64,000 bases of DNA from Vreelandella olivaria (GTDB taxonomy: Bacteria; Pseudomonadota; Gammaproteobacteria; Pseudomonadales; Halomonadaceae). Of this stretch, positions 43,684 to 54,090 are shown in pieces. Location: positions 2,976,001 through 3,040,000 of the forward strand of contig AP019416.1 of assembly GCA_004295565.1 (NCBI GenBank). Direction: 5' to 3'. Each line of letters begins with the position of its first letter. The first letter of the stretch is position 1. The position numbers and the translations under genes are program-made. The notes under the pieces are model-generated. The model was not told the origin of the DNA. It worked only from the letters and a program-made list of their open reading frames with translations, and did no database searches.

Positions 43684-44037
43684 TTAGCGGTGCGCTTGTC
43701 TCATACGCTTACCCTTCGCCGCGCGGAGGCAACGGAAAGGGACGGGGAACTCCGCTACCCGGGCATCGGTTTTGACTGCTTTCAATGGCCCTTCGCGCTC
43801 TACTTCATCAATGCGCACAATAGCATTTAACGGCAGATAGCTACGTTTGACACCATCGAAGGTTCGTTGCAATTTTTCAGTCGCAGGATCCACCACTACC
43901 CGTGAAGCATCGTCAAAGACAAACTCCTCGACTTCAATAAAGCCCCAGAGTTCGCTTTGAAAGATCTCACGGACATATAAATCCCAAATTTCACCCTGCT
44001 GGTGAACCACCACACGGTAGATCGGCTTGGCCGCCAT
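43684..44037 (-). CDS. DUF1820 family protein
   Basis: Small soluble protein conserved in gammaproteobacteria, function unknown. IYRVVVHQQGEIWDLYVREI and LWGFIEVEEFVFDD are the family core, followed by KRSYLPLNAIVRIDEVEREG. The last ~15 basic residues look unusual, so a late frameshift is possible. 117 residues as read. Confidence 0.82.
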   Translation of the reverse strand: MAAKPIYRVVVHQQGEIWDLYVREIFQSELWGFIEVEEFVFDDASRVVVDPATEKLQRTFDGVKRSYLPLNAIVRIDEVEREGPLKAVKTDARVAEFPVPFRCLRAAKGKRMRQAHR

Positions 44038-44243
44038 CTTGGCCTAATCCTCTTGCCATTCGTACATTGAGTTGAACCGCCTAGCTTACCATATTCCCAC
44101 CGCCACGCCTTTACGCTGATAGCTTAGTAAGCTTAACGGTAATGCGACGGCTAATGGGCGCATTAGCCGCGCATGCCCCCCTCGTGTATGGTGGTGAGCG
44201 TGATTTGGCAATTATGTTCGTTCACCAAGTAGGAGTCATCAAC

Positions 44244-45466
44244 ATGCAGAAGGATCCCAATAAGGGCTATATCGCTCTATTAGGCTGGAGTCTCAATGCG
44301 ATTGAAGCGGCCGAAAATTTTGACCGTCGCTACATTGTCGTTGCACCCGATTGGGCGGAAGAGTATTGCCAAAAACATGATATTCCCTACGTGCCCTGGA
44401 ATTTCGAACGACTCAATGACCGCTCGATGGAAATCGCCGAGACGCTCAAAGAAAAAGGCGTCGATGTTGCCATTCCGCTTTATGAAGAGACCGTTGAGTG
44501 GGCAGGTGCTATCAACTCTGTGTTACTGGACAACCCACGCCTTTACGGTCAGTCATTGTTGTTGCGCGATAAAGCGTTGATGAAGCGTCGTGCCCAACTA
44601 GGCGGCATCCGCGTGGGAATTTTTGAAGAAGCCCACGATAAAGACGATGTAGTGCGCTTCCTGAAGCGCGTTAACCAGACGCTGCTAAAACTGGACGGCG
44701 ACCCCAACGACCCGATTCACCTTAAAGCATTTGATAAAGCAGGCTGCCTGGGCCACCGCGTTATTCGCACGCCTGATGAGGTCGATACCATCCCGGATGA
44801 AGAGTTCCCGGTGCTGATGGAGTCGCATCTGGATGGCTGGGAGTTTGCCGTTGAAGCCTGGATTCATGATGGCAAAATCGCCTTCTTGAACATTTCTGAA
44901 TACGTGACGCTGGGTTACTCGGTGTTTGTGCCCGCGTCGCCTGAGCTAGAGATTTACCGCGAACAGATCACTCAACAGATTGAAAAGCTCATTAAAGCAT
45001 TCGACATTGAGTTTGGTTTGATACATCCAGAATACTTTGTCACCAGCGATGGCGAAATGTACTTTGGGAAGTGGCTTACCGTCCGCCCGGCTTCAAAGTA
45101 TTTGAACTACTAGAGCGTGTTTACGGCTTTAATGCTTACCAGGCATCAATGCTGGTATTCGACCCAAAAACCACGCAAGAAGAAGTGGCCAACTTCTTCC
45201 CGCAAGAAGTGGTCGATGCCAATGGCTTTGCCGGTTGCTTTGGTGTTTACCCACGCCGCCGCGTGGTCAGCCGCTTGGAAATTCCTGAAGAGACCGAAGA
45301 TCACCCCTATTTTGAGTCTCATGAGCTAACCTCACCCGTAGAAGAAACCGTTACTAAACGCACTGCGTTTGGTACCCATTGGGGTCTGATCTACTTTAAA
45401 GGCGAGGATGCGCATACGATTCGCGATCTGCTAAAACGCCAAGAAGATCTCGACTTCTATGTATAA
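44244..45466 (+). CDS. ATP-grasp domain protein, one frameshift
   Basis: Carboxylate-amine/thiol ligase-type enzyme; substrate unknown. N-terminal pre-ATP-grasp domain (YIALLGWSLNAIEAAENFDR, DVAIPLYEETVEWAG). ATP-grasp parts: FPVLMESHLDGWEFAVEAWI, then GLIHPEYFVTSDGEMYFG followed, after a one-base loss near 45075, by EVAYRPPGF, giving the Mg-binding Glu and the usual Arg. ATG 44244 has AGGAG eight bases upstream. ~407 residues joined. 30 bases before the papain-like gene, so they are probably cotranscribed. It could ligate an amino acid or peptide to a small molecule or protein. Confidence 0.85.
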
Positions 45467-45496
45467 TCCCCGCTAATGCTGGGATAAGGAGTCACC

Positions 45497-47553
45497 GTGG
45501 AGACAGATCAAGTGACGTCTTCTCATGAAGATAACAAGCTCGATGGATTATTGAGCCAATTTGATGAGGCCGTGCGCCTGCTGAACCAGGCGCCAGCCTT
45601 CTCGAAACCCGCCAAGCTGCCGCGCGTGATGGATACTGCGCGGCGAGTGTTGCTTCAGGATGGCGGTTGTGAAGCACTGGAGTCCCGCGCCCAAGCGTTT
45701 GAGGACTCCGGTGTGTTTTTGGGCTCCGACTGGGAGACTCCCCAATATTTGGTACCGACCCTGACGACCTTCTCGCTGAAAAGCGCGGATGCCAATGTGG
45801 TCGTCATTGAGGCATTGAGCGAGCTTCGGCTGCTGGCTGTCGCTAAAGGCAATTTTGAACACCCGTTGGTTTCTTCAGAGCATGCACACCACTACCTTAC
45901 TCAGGTAATGGCGATTAATTTATGGCTGCTGTTCTTGCCCCCAGCGAGGCGGAGCGGGAAACCCAAGGGCGACTGGCGACCATCCCACGCAAGCTTTTTC
46001 AGCATTTAGCTGAACGAATCGGCTATGAGCATATCGTTGATCGCCTGATTGATGAGATTTGGCGCATTTTAAAACAGCGCCCTATTCAGGTTGATTCAAT
46101 CAAACAGATGATCACCCAAATTGCCCTGTGTCAGGCCAACCCGGAAATTGATCTTGGCGCTAGTGGCCAAGGCGCCGACCGTCTGGTCAGCTCGCTTTAC
46201 GGGCCCACCCAAGCCTGCCGCGAAGATCCTGGCGTCGATGTTTATCGCGAACGATTAGAGCATATGGATCAGGCTGCTCTGCAGGCTGAATCTACCGGTT
46301 TCGCTCGGGCGATGCACGACACCGGCTTGGTATCGCCGTATCACGCCGTGCTGTTGCGACACCTACTCGAAGAGGGTGACCACTTACTCTCCGAGGCGCT
46401 GGGGCTTTCATCGACTGGCCGCGACTGCCTACTCTGCTATCGCGAGCTGGTTCAAGCGCTGATTCGTGGTGGCGTTTATCCTGCCACCGCTCAAGCGGTT
46501 TACGGCCTGGCGCTGATGCTTGAGCGCGGCATTCTTTATCAGCCACCAGTCGCGCCCGCCATGTGGCGCCAACTTAACCTGCCGCTATCCGAGTGGGCGC
46601 AGTCGCGGCTCACCCTGGCCTATGGCGACACGGTTTCTCCCCGGGCGAGACTGATTGAAGGCGTGCTCTGCATGCTCGGACTGCCGCTGGGTGTTGGTCA
46701 GGGCAACAACCCCACCTGCCAGTCAGCCCGAGCGCTCTCCATGTGGGCGTACAACGACCCAGACTACCTGCTGCAGATGGTGGCATGGGCAGCCCGCGAC
46801 GACGAAATCATCATGCATTTCGAGGGGCAAGCCATTTCATCCATGGCGAGCCTCACTGGTGTGGCGACCCAGTTGCCCATCGACCTCGACCCGGTATCGC
46901 TGATTGTGGTGCCCCACCTGGATCGCATTTATGCCGAAATGGGCCGGCGCTGCATTGGTCGTGAAGGTGACCCACACCGCTGGGTAAACCCTGAATTCCA
47001 TGGCTGGTGGTCGGGACGGGGCTTTCGCATCAATGTCGATGTCGCCACCGGGCAACTAAGCGATGTGGACGACTTTATTCGCCACTTTTTCGCCTACTAT
47101 CACCCCTATTACAATGGCAACCAGCCACTGATCCATCCTCAGCCAGCAGGCATTGCGGTTACTGATAGCGCAGCGCGATTTATTGGTTGGCACGCCATAA
47201 CCATTTTACGGGCGTCTCTCGACCCGTCTGATGTTATGCGGATTTACTTCTATAATCCCAACAATGATAGCGGGCAGGATTGGGGCGATGGGGTTATCGT
47301 TAGCACGTCGGGCAATGGCGAACGCTTTGGCGAAGCATCGCTGCCTTTCGAGCGCTTTGCCTCCCGGCTGTATATTTATCACTACGATCCTCTTGAGCGC
47401 GTTGACATCGCTGACGTCACCAGCGAAGAGGTGGAGAATGTTAAACACTACCTGCACCGTAGCTGGGGAGCTGCACGCTTACCGCCTACCGAGCTGCAGG
47501 CGGATCAAGGCTCCAATTCAACCCTTCCCAATGCGCCCATAGATAAAGGGTAA
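45497..47553 (+). CDS. Large protein with papain-like Cys-His-Asn pattern, one frameshift
   Basis: No named family recognised. Shift near 45935; joined ~685 residues. The N-terminal ~400 residues are mostly helical. The C-terminal part has the order of papain-like enzymes: Gln (46699-46701) six residues before Cys (46717-46719) in GQGNNPTCQSARALSMW; His (47191-47193) in GWHAITIL; Asn (47263-47265) in NNDSGQDWG, which aligns with papain's NSWGTGWG with G, W and G conserved. His-Asn spacing is 24 residues (16 in papain). It may be a peptidase or transamidase. No signal peptide, so cytoplasmic. Follows the ATP-grasp gene by 30 bases. Confidence 0.7.
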
Positions 47554-47583
47554 CCGGCCCTCTTAACGACACTTTTAACCACT

Positions 47584-48342
47584 ATGATGCGACTCGATCA
47601 ACTGTTGGTCAGCCAAGGGCTGGCCAACTCGCGTACCCGCGCCCAAAGGCTTATTCGTCACGGGCGGATACGGCTTGCCGATAGTGGCAAGCCGTTAATC
47701 AAAGCGTCCGAGAAATGGCCCGATGATACCCGTTTTGAAGTAGAAGACGATCCCGAAGAGCGCTATGTCTCCCGGGCAGGATTGAAGTTAGAGGCGGTGC
47801 TCACAGCGCTTGAGCTGCGTTTTGATAACCGCATCGTGCTCGATATTGGCCAATCAACCGGCGGCTTCACCGACTGCGCGCTGCGTTTTGGCGCCCGCCA
47901 CGTGATTGGCGTCGAAGTTGGCCATGGGCAGTTGGCACCTGAGCTGCGCGGCGACCCACGCGTCACCTGCCTGGAGGGGTTAAATGCCCGCTCAATGAGT
48001 AGCGACGAGACACTTGCCAAGATCCTTTCTGTTTACCCGCTCGACAGCGCCATCATGGACGTCTCGTTTATATCGCAAACGCTGATTCTGCCCGAGATTG
48101 CAGCCCTGATGCCATCGGGCGGTCAGTTGATTTCGCTGGTCAAACCGCAGTTTGAACTAACGCCAGGCGCCCTGGATAAACGCGGCGTAGTGCGCGACGC
48201 AAAGCGTTTTGCGGAAGTGGAAACCAGCATTCGTCGCAGTTGCAACGCCTGCGGCCTGGCCATTCAGCACTGGCAGGAGAGCCCAATTACCGGAGGGGAT
48301 GGCAACCGCGAATTTCTCCTGCATGCAGTAAAAGAGGCTTAA
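47584..48342 (+). CDS. tlyA: TlyA-family 2'-O-methyltransferase (rRNA)
   Basis: Methylates cytidines in ribosomal RNA in characterised members. N-terminal S4 domain (MRLDQLLVSQGLANSRTRAQ) and an RrmJ/FtsJ-like fold: RYVSRAGLKLEAVL, the SAM motif LDIGQSTGGFTDCAL (usually GASTGG, here Q), and LVKPQFELTPG. Intact, 252 residues. The K-D-K-E catalytic set is consistent with the family. 30 bases after the papain-like gene, same direction. Confidence 0.9.
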   Translation: MMRLDQLLVSQGLANSRTRAQRLIRHGRIRLADSGKPLIKASEKWPDDTRFEVEDDPEERYVSRAGLKLEAVLTALELRFDNRIVLDIGQSTGGFTDCALRFGARHVIGVEVGHGQLAPELRGDPRVTCLEGLNARSMSSDETLAKILSVYPLDSAIMDVSFISQTLILPEIAALMPSGGQLISLVKPQFELTPGALDKRGVVRDAKRFAEVETSIRRSCNACGLAIQHWQESPITGGDGNREFLLHAVKEA

Positions 48343-48362
48343 AAAAGAGTTTTAAAAGTGCA

Positions 48363-51300
48363 TTACGTCGATGCAGGGGGCAGTTGGTTCGCCGACTGCA
48401 CTTTAACAGCGTCGCCCTGATCAGGGTGTAGCCACACATCCATCTGCTCAAACGCCACGCGTACCCCGGCTTCGCGGAACAGCGCGTCTATACGGCAGTT
48501 GATTTCATCGGCAGCAAACAGCCGATCAAGCAGGTCGTTGACAAAAATCCGCAGCTCAAAATTGAGGCTGTGCTGCCCATAGCTTAAACAGAAAACCTGG
48601 GGTTCAGGGTCGGCTAGCACACGAGGGTTTTCATCGGCCACCTGCCGCAATAGCTGGTGCACCTTGGTCATATCGGAGCCGTGGGCCACACCGTAGGTGA
48701 GCACGACCCGGGTGATATTATCCGACAGCGACCAGTTGATCAGTTGGTCGGTCACAAAGGTTTTATTAGGGATAATAATCTCTTTACGGTCAAAATCGGT
48801 GACGGTGGTCGCACGGATACGGATTCGGCTAACGGTGCCGTGCAAATTGCCAATGGTGATGGTGTCGCCAATACGAATCGGCCGCTCGAACAGAATGATC
48901 AAACCGGATATAAAGTTGGCAAAAATCTCTTGTAAGCCAAACCCCAACCCCACACTCAGAGCGGCCACCAGCCACTGAAGCTTGTCCCAGGAAACCCCAA
49001 GGGTCGACAGCCCCATAACAATCCCGGTGCCCACGATAGTGTAGGAGAGCAGCGAGCTAATGGCATAGGCGCTGCCCTGTTTCAATGACAGCCGGGAGAG
49101 CACCATCACTTCCAACAGACCCGGCAAATTGCCCGCCATGATAAACGTAATAGCCACAATCAGCAGGGCAGCAAAGACGTCGGATATCGATAGCGCGTTA
49201 TCGACCAAATCCCCTTCTTGCGCTTCCCATAGTGACACGTTATCCAAATAGCCAAGCACCGAGAGCAAGTCTGACCAGACCAAATAAAGCAGCGCACTGA
49301 AGCCAATCAACACAATCAGCTTGGAGAGCCGCAGCGACTGACTATTGATCTGCGCCATATCAAGCGGTGGCTCTTCCACTACTTCGAGGCCCCCTTCCGC
49401 CCCCTCTTGCACCTGAGCGCGACGGCGCGCCAGGGCACGACGATAAGCGAGCCGCCGTGCGGCCACCGCGAGACTTCTCACCAACGAAGCTTCTACCACG
49501 ACCCATAGCCCTAGTAAGTAAAGGGTGATCGCAAACCGTCCGACTAATCTTAGCGCGGTGTATTCGTAACCCCAAACCACCAATCCCAGTAGGATCAACG
49601 GCACCGAGGCCATCGCCAGCCCCAACAGCAAGCGGAACAGGTGGACACCAAAAATGGGGATATGCGCCAGGATCAACTGGGCCAGCCACCAGCTCATCGC
49701 TATCAAGCCAAACGAGAACAACCCCAAGGCAACAGGACGCTGCGCTAGCGGCGTTTCCATCTCTCCAGACATCGCTGCAATGGCAATGACCGGCACCAGG
49801 GCGATACCTAGCCCGCCTAACAGCTGACGTAACCGGGCGTTGTACTGTGGCGACCAGGTAAAGTGGCGCTCGGCCACCCCATCGGCGACCAACAGCCTGC
49901 GCCCCCAGGCGACAACGGCCCAACTCAAGGCCAATTGAAGCAACGCCGGGGCCACGCTATTCGCTAACGGCCCTGCCGCGCCTTGCAGCCCAACGCCAAC
50001 ACCGGCTACTGCCAACGGGCCCGAGAGCGCCAGCAGCGCGTTCATCAGCACCGCCCGAGGGGTATGCAACTGGGTATCGCTTTTTAACCGACCAATCTGC
50101 GAATGCAGCGTGGCCAAGCGGGCCTTGATTTTGCGACGCAATCCGATTAGCACCAAGCTCAACACGACCAGTGGTGCCCCTTGGAGCACGCCCCAGGAAA
50201 ACCCTTGCCAGCGGGTGGGTAAAATGGCACGCCACTCCCCTTCTTGCCATTCCAGCTTCAGGTTGCGGGGTAATTGGCGCACCCAATTCAGATCCATTGG
50301 CCGACTGTTGGCGACCCAAAAAGCTGCTCATCGATAGTTTTGCGCAACTCAGCGGTTGTCGTTACCAGCTGCTGTTGGTTGAGCTGCAGCTCAATCGCCG
50401 CGCTTAATAAGCTGCCGTAAGACTGCTCTAGTTGCTCGACCAGCTCGCGTCGCGATTGATAAAGCTGCGAAAGGGAATCGACTAACCCCGGCGTCGCCTC
50501 AATGCCTGCCTCAGCCAAACGCGTAGTGGCAAACTGCTCGCTTTGGCGCAGTTGATCGCGCTGGCGAACTAAATCGAATTGCTTTAAGCGCAGATCGGCA
50601 ATTTCGTCCTGCAAATTGCGTGGGGCAGCCAATGGAGGCAATGACTTGCGCTGCTCGCGCAGAATACGCGACAGCAGCTGACTGCCACGTATTGCCTCAA
50701 TTTGTTCATTAAGGCTACGCTGTAACTGGCGCACGTTCTCCAACTGCCGCTGGGCTTCAATATTTTCGCGAACCACCGTGTTGGCGCGGTCGGTTGCCCG
50801 CAGCAGTTCCAAACTCAGTGTTTGATTGGTTTGCTGTGCTTGCACGACGACCGGGTGCCCAGCAGCGATTAATGGGTTATCCCGTGCTGCATCGGCAATG
50901 GCTTGCTCTGAAGCCAGCCGGCGCTGCCGATCAATCACCCCTTGCAGCATGGTTAGCTGCTGCTCTTGATAATCGACCTGCACCATCAGCACATCACGGC
51001 GCTCCTGAGCTAGTTCGCGCAGGCGGCTATTGGCGCTTAGCTCGCGCTGATAAAAGCGCACTTCACGTTCAGCCAGCGCGCGTTCCAAACGTAACTGGAT
51101 AAGCCGTGCATCGCTCAGTGCAGAGAGTTGGCGATCCGCCAGCAAAGCCTCGCGCTCATCGTGCTGCCTGCGTAAATTTTCCGCGCGCTGGAGGGTTTCC
51201 GCGATAGATTGCTGGGCACGCTCAGGCAGTGTTTGAGCGGCCAGCAGTTGCGAGTTCACTTCTGCCAGTTGGCTTTGCAACTGCTGCAGCTCGACCACGG

Positions 51301-51730
51301 CGTTGGTTTGCAACGTCTCCAGCTCATCTAGCGGTCGATCGCTCAAGTCGGCAACGGTTAACTGCTGAGAGGCTTCTTCAGCTTCGCTCAACTCGCGCTG
51401 CAGGCGTGCTAGCATTTCAGGGGCTTGCTCTACCCGGGTATCTAACGCAGCAAGGCGCTCGTCCACAGAGGCCAGACGTTCATAAGCTTCGATAGCCGCT
51501 TCCAGGGCCTCTTTATCCCTGGACTGCTGGTCAGTCAAAGGCTCCTCAAGCGCCTCTAACTGAGCAAGTCTTGAAGCCAGCTCAGCCTGTTCAGGCACCC
51601 GGTCAAGCATGCTTGCCTGAAGCGCAGCGTGGGCTGAATTAAATGCGGCGCTACTGCTAATGACGAGCAGCAGAAACAAACAGGTTATACTCCACTTACA
51701 GGTGCTTCTTACCACGTTACGTATCAACAC
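48363..51730 (-). CDS. MscK/MscM-type large mechanosensitive channel, one frameshift
   Basis: Inner-membrane channel opening under membrane tension, protecting against osmotic downshock. Signal peptide (WSITCLFLLLVISSSAAFNS), a ~480-residue periplasmic coiled-coil domain rich in Gln, Glu, Arg and Leu, about eight transmembrane helices, then the MscS core: GLGFGLQEIFANFISGLIIL, FERPIRIGDTITIGNLHGTV, IIIPNKTFVTDQLINWS. A shift near 50310 joins the two halves. ~1120 residues, close to MscM (1107) and MscK (1120). GTG 51730 is preferred for a GAGG upstream; an in-frame ATG at 51862 would run into the divergent gene's leader. Confidence 0.9.
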
Positions 51731-51894
51731 GTTACTTAGGGCCTCGCTGACATCAAATGCTCCGCAGAGACGGAGAATGTGGTTATTGTCAGGCGTTCTG
51801 GTGGCCAGCGCAATCAGAGGTGTTGACTTCCACAGGCGGCGTGATAGAAACAAGCTTGGCATTTGCCTATTCCTTCATTTTGCGAGTCACCTTG

Positions 51895-52924
51895 ATGGTC
51901 ACCCGAAAACTGCCGTTGACGAAACTTATTGTTCTGCTGAGCCTTGCTACGTTTAGTGCGAATGCCGTCGCCGAGTCTCAACAGGAAATTGAGGCACGTA
52001 TCCGTGCCCTCAATGCTGAGCTGCATGCTCTGCATCAACAGTTGCAGCAGATAGAGAATCCCGAAGACGCCGCACTAGGCTTACCGTATGAACAGTTGCC
52101 TGAAGAGGTTGCACGGGAGGATTTGAACGAGCGTCGTGAGCTCGAGCAGGAGTCAAGTCGCAACCCGTTTTCAATCACTACCCACCGTACCAACTACCTG
52201 TTTCCGGTTAGCTTTAACACCAACCAGAACCGTGAAAGCTTTCGCAATATCTCTGACGATGGCGAAGTGAGTGACGTGGAGCTAAAATTTCAATTTAGCG
52301 CCAAGGTTAATCTGGCTGAACGGGTGTTCGGTAACTACGGTGACGTCTACTTTGGTTACACCCAGCGCAGCTGGTGGCAGGCGTATAATACCGACGCCTC
52401 GTCGCCTTTTCGGGAAACCAACTACGAGCCTGAAATTTTTATCGATTTTGATAATGCCTGGGAGGCGCTTGGCTGGGTCAATACCCGCAACCGAATATCC
52501 CTCAATCACCAATCTAATGGTCGCTCAGATCCTCTCACGCAGCTGGAACCGGGTATACCTTGAAAGCACCTTTCAGCGCGGCGACTGGGCATTCACCCTG
52601 GCGCCCCATTGGCGGGTACCAGAATCCTCGGAGGATGACGACAACCCGGATATCGAACGCTACATGGGATATGGCGATATTCGTCTCGCCAAGCGCCTCA
52701 ACAATAACCATGAAGTGAGCGGTCAGTTACGCGGCAACCCCAGCGCTGGCAACATAGGCACCCAAATTGATTACAGCTGGCCGGCTTTCAACAGCTTGCG
52801 AGCGCATGTACAGTACTACTACGGATATGGGGAAAGCATGGTCGATTATGATCATCGCGTGCACCGCTTAAGCCTTGGGTTTAGTTTAAATCCCTTATTT
52901 AGTGCCACTGGGCTGAACCGATAA
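51895..52924 (+). CDS. pldA: Outer-membrane phospholipase A, one frameshift
   Basis: Calcium-dependent lipase that removes misplaced phospholipids from the outer leaflet. Signal peptide LPLTKLIVLLSLATFSANAVA, then a coiled stretch and the 12-strand barrel. The catalytic residues appear in NHQSNGRSDP (His and Ser) and, after a shift near 52535, SRSWNRVYLE (Asn). The C-terminal strands alternate aromatic residues, as barrels do. ATG 51895 precedes the signal peptide; earlier in-frame codons are unlike a leader. Divergent from the channel gene. Confidence 0.92.
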
Positions 52925-53001
52925 GGGCATTTACTTGTCTCTACCTATGTGACTGCTATGCTAGTAGCAGCGCTATCATTCACTCGTCAAAGGAAGACTC
53001 C

Positions 53002-53334
53002 ATGGCTAAACGTCAGCCCACTTACTCTACTCAAGCCGATCAACTCAAAGATGATCTGCGCCACCTGAGTGAAACCGTTGAAGAGCTGGTCAATGCGACC
53101 GCTAAAGATGCCAGCGGAGAGATGAACGATCTACGTAGTCGCGCCGAGCGCCGTTTGAAAGACACCCGTGCACGCCTTGAAGCACGTGGCGAACGCCTCT
53201 ATGACGAAACCCGTGATTCGCTGACCCATCAAGCCGATGCATGTGACCGCTATGTGCATGAGAATCCCTGGACAAGCATTGGCATTGGCGCCGCAGCGGG
53301 TATGGTTATCGGTATGCTGCTCGGTCGTCGCTAA
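53002..53334 (+). CDS. yqjD: DUF883 (YqjD/ElaB-like) protein
   Basis: Ribosome-associated, membrane-anchored stress protein in E. coli. 110 residues: a charged amphipathic helix (RAERRLKDTRARLEARGERL) followed by HENPWTSIGIGAAAGMVIGM, the family's C-terminal membrane anchor ending LLGRR. Ribosome site AGGAAG upstream. Start of a three-gene set with overlapping ends, as in E. coli. Confidence 0.92.
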   Translation: MAKRQPTYSTQADQLKDDLRHLSETVEELVNATAKDASGEMNDLRSRAERRLKDTRARLEARGERLYDETRDSLTHQADACDRYVHENPWTSIGIGAAAGMVIGMLLGRR

Positions 53335-53738
53335 TGGCTTTGGGGCCAACCCAACGCGTCTTCTCTGCCGCCAAACGCTTACTGAAATCGCTGATTGCCA
53401 ATAGCGAAACCCGCCTGCGTTTGGCGGTGTTTGAGTTAGAAGAGGAGCGTGCTCGTTTACTGGTTCTACTGCTGCTCGCAGGGGCAAGTTTACTGCTGCT
53501 GTTGTTGGGGATTGCCACGCTAACGGCACTAGTAGTGGTTCTATTCTGGGATACCTACCGTCTCACGGCTATTGCAATCAGCGCAGCCGTGTTGATAGGC
53601 GCCAGTTTGCTACTTGCGGTTATTGCGATTCGCCAGTCCAAACAACACTCGCTGTTAAAAGAAACACTCAAACAGCTTGCTGCTGACCGAGCACTGCTTG
53701 AGGAGCCCAGTGATGAAACCATCCGCAGACACCGCTAA
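53334..53738 (+). CDS. yqjE: YqjE-family membrane protein (phage holin superfamily III-like)
   Basis: Small inner-membrane protein. Charged N-terminal helix (SETRLRLAVFELEEERARLL) and two transmembrane helices (LLLLAGASLLLLLLGIATLT and AIAISAAVLIGASLLLAVIA). 134 residues. Starts on the last base of yqjD (TAATGG). Function unknown; always beside yqjD and yqjK. Confidence 0.88.
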   Translation: MALGPTQRVFSAAKRLLKSLIANSETRLRLAVFELEEERARLLVLLLLAGASLLLLLLGIATLTALVVVLFWDTYRLTAIAISAAVLIGASLLLAVIAIRQSKQHSLLKETLKQLAADRALLEEPSDETIRRHR

Positions 53739-54006
53739 ACCACACACAAAGCCGCTCAGCCGTGCTGAGCGCAAAGCGCTACTGTTAGCCGAGCTTGAGC
53801 AGCAGCGCGTGGATATTTTGGTCGATAGCGAATTTTTACAGCAAGCCGCTTCACCACTGGATAGAAACTGGCAAAGCTTCAAACTGCCGCTCTACGCCAT
53901 CGGTGGCTTTGCTGCGTACAGGCTGATGCGCCACCCAGGCGGCGCCATGGCGGCAGGCAGAAAAGCGCTTGCGGGCTATATGCTATTCAAAAGCTTAAGT
54001 TATTAG
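53713..54006 (+). CDS. yqjK: YqjK-like protein
   Basis: Third member of the YqjDEK set. ~97 residues: basic N-terminus, a helical segment LSRAERKALLLAELEQQRVD, and a weak hydrophobic C-terminal part (PLYAIGGFAAYRLMRH). ATG 53713 overlaps yqjE by 26 bases. Identity rests largely on position plus the Glu/Arg-rich N-terminal helix. Confidence 0.8.
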   Translation: MKPSADTAKPHTKPLSRAERKALLLAELEQQRVDILVDSEFLQQAASPLDRNWQSFKLPLYAIGGFAAYRLMRHPGGAMAAGRKALAGYMLFKSLSY

Positions 54007-54090
54007 CCAAAGTGGCTACTTAACGTTAATGTTTTTGCACTGGGCTGTTTTGTATAGGGCTAGGGATGTATGTGAAACGCATTGCCTAGC

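Noticed and set aside
49360-49923. A 187-codon minus-strand frame inside the channel gene
   Set aside because: Alternative frame of the mechanosensitive channel; Arg- and Gly-rich with no motif.
53334-53738. A prophage holin
   Set aside because: It sits in the housekeeping yqjD-yqjE-yqjK set; the holin name reflects a distant superfamily only.
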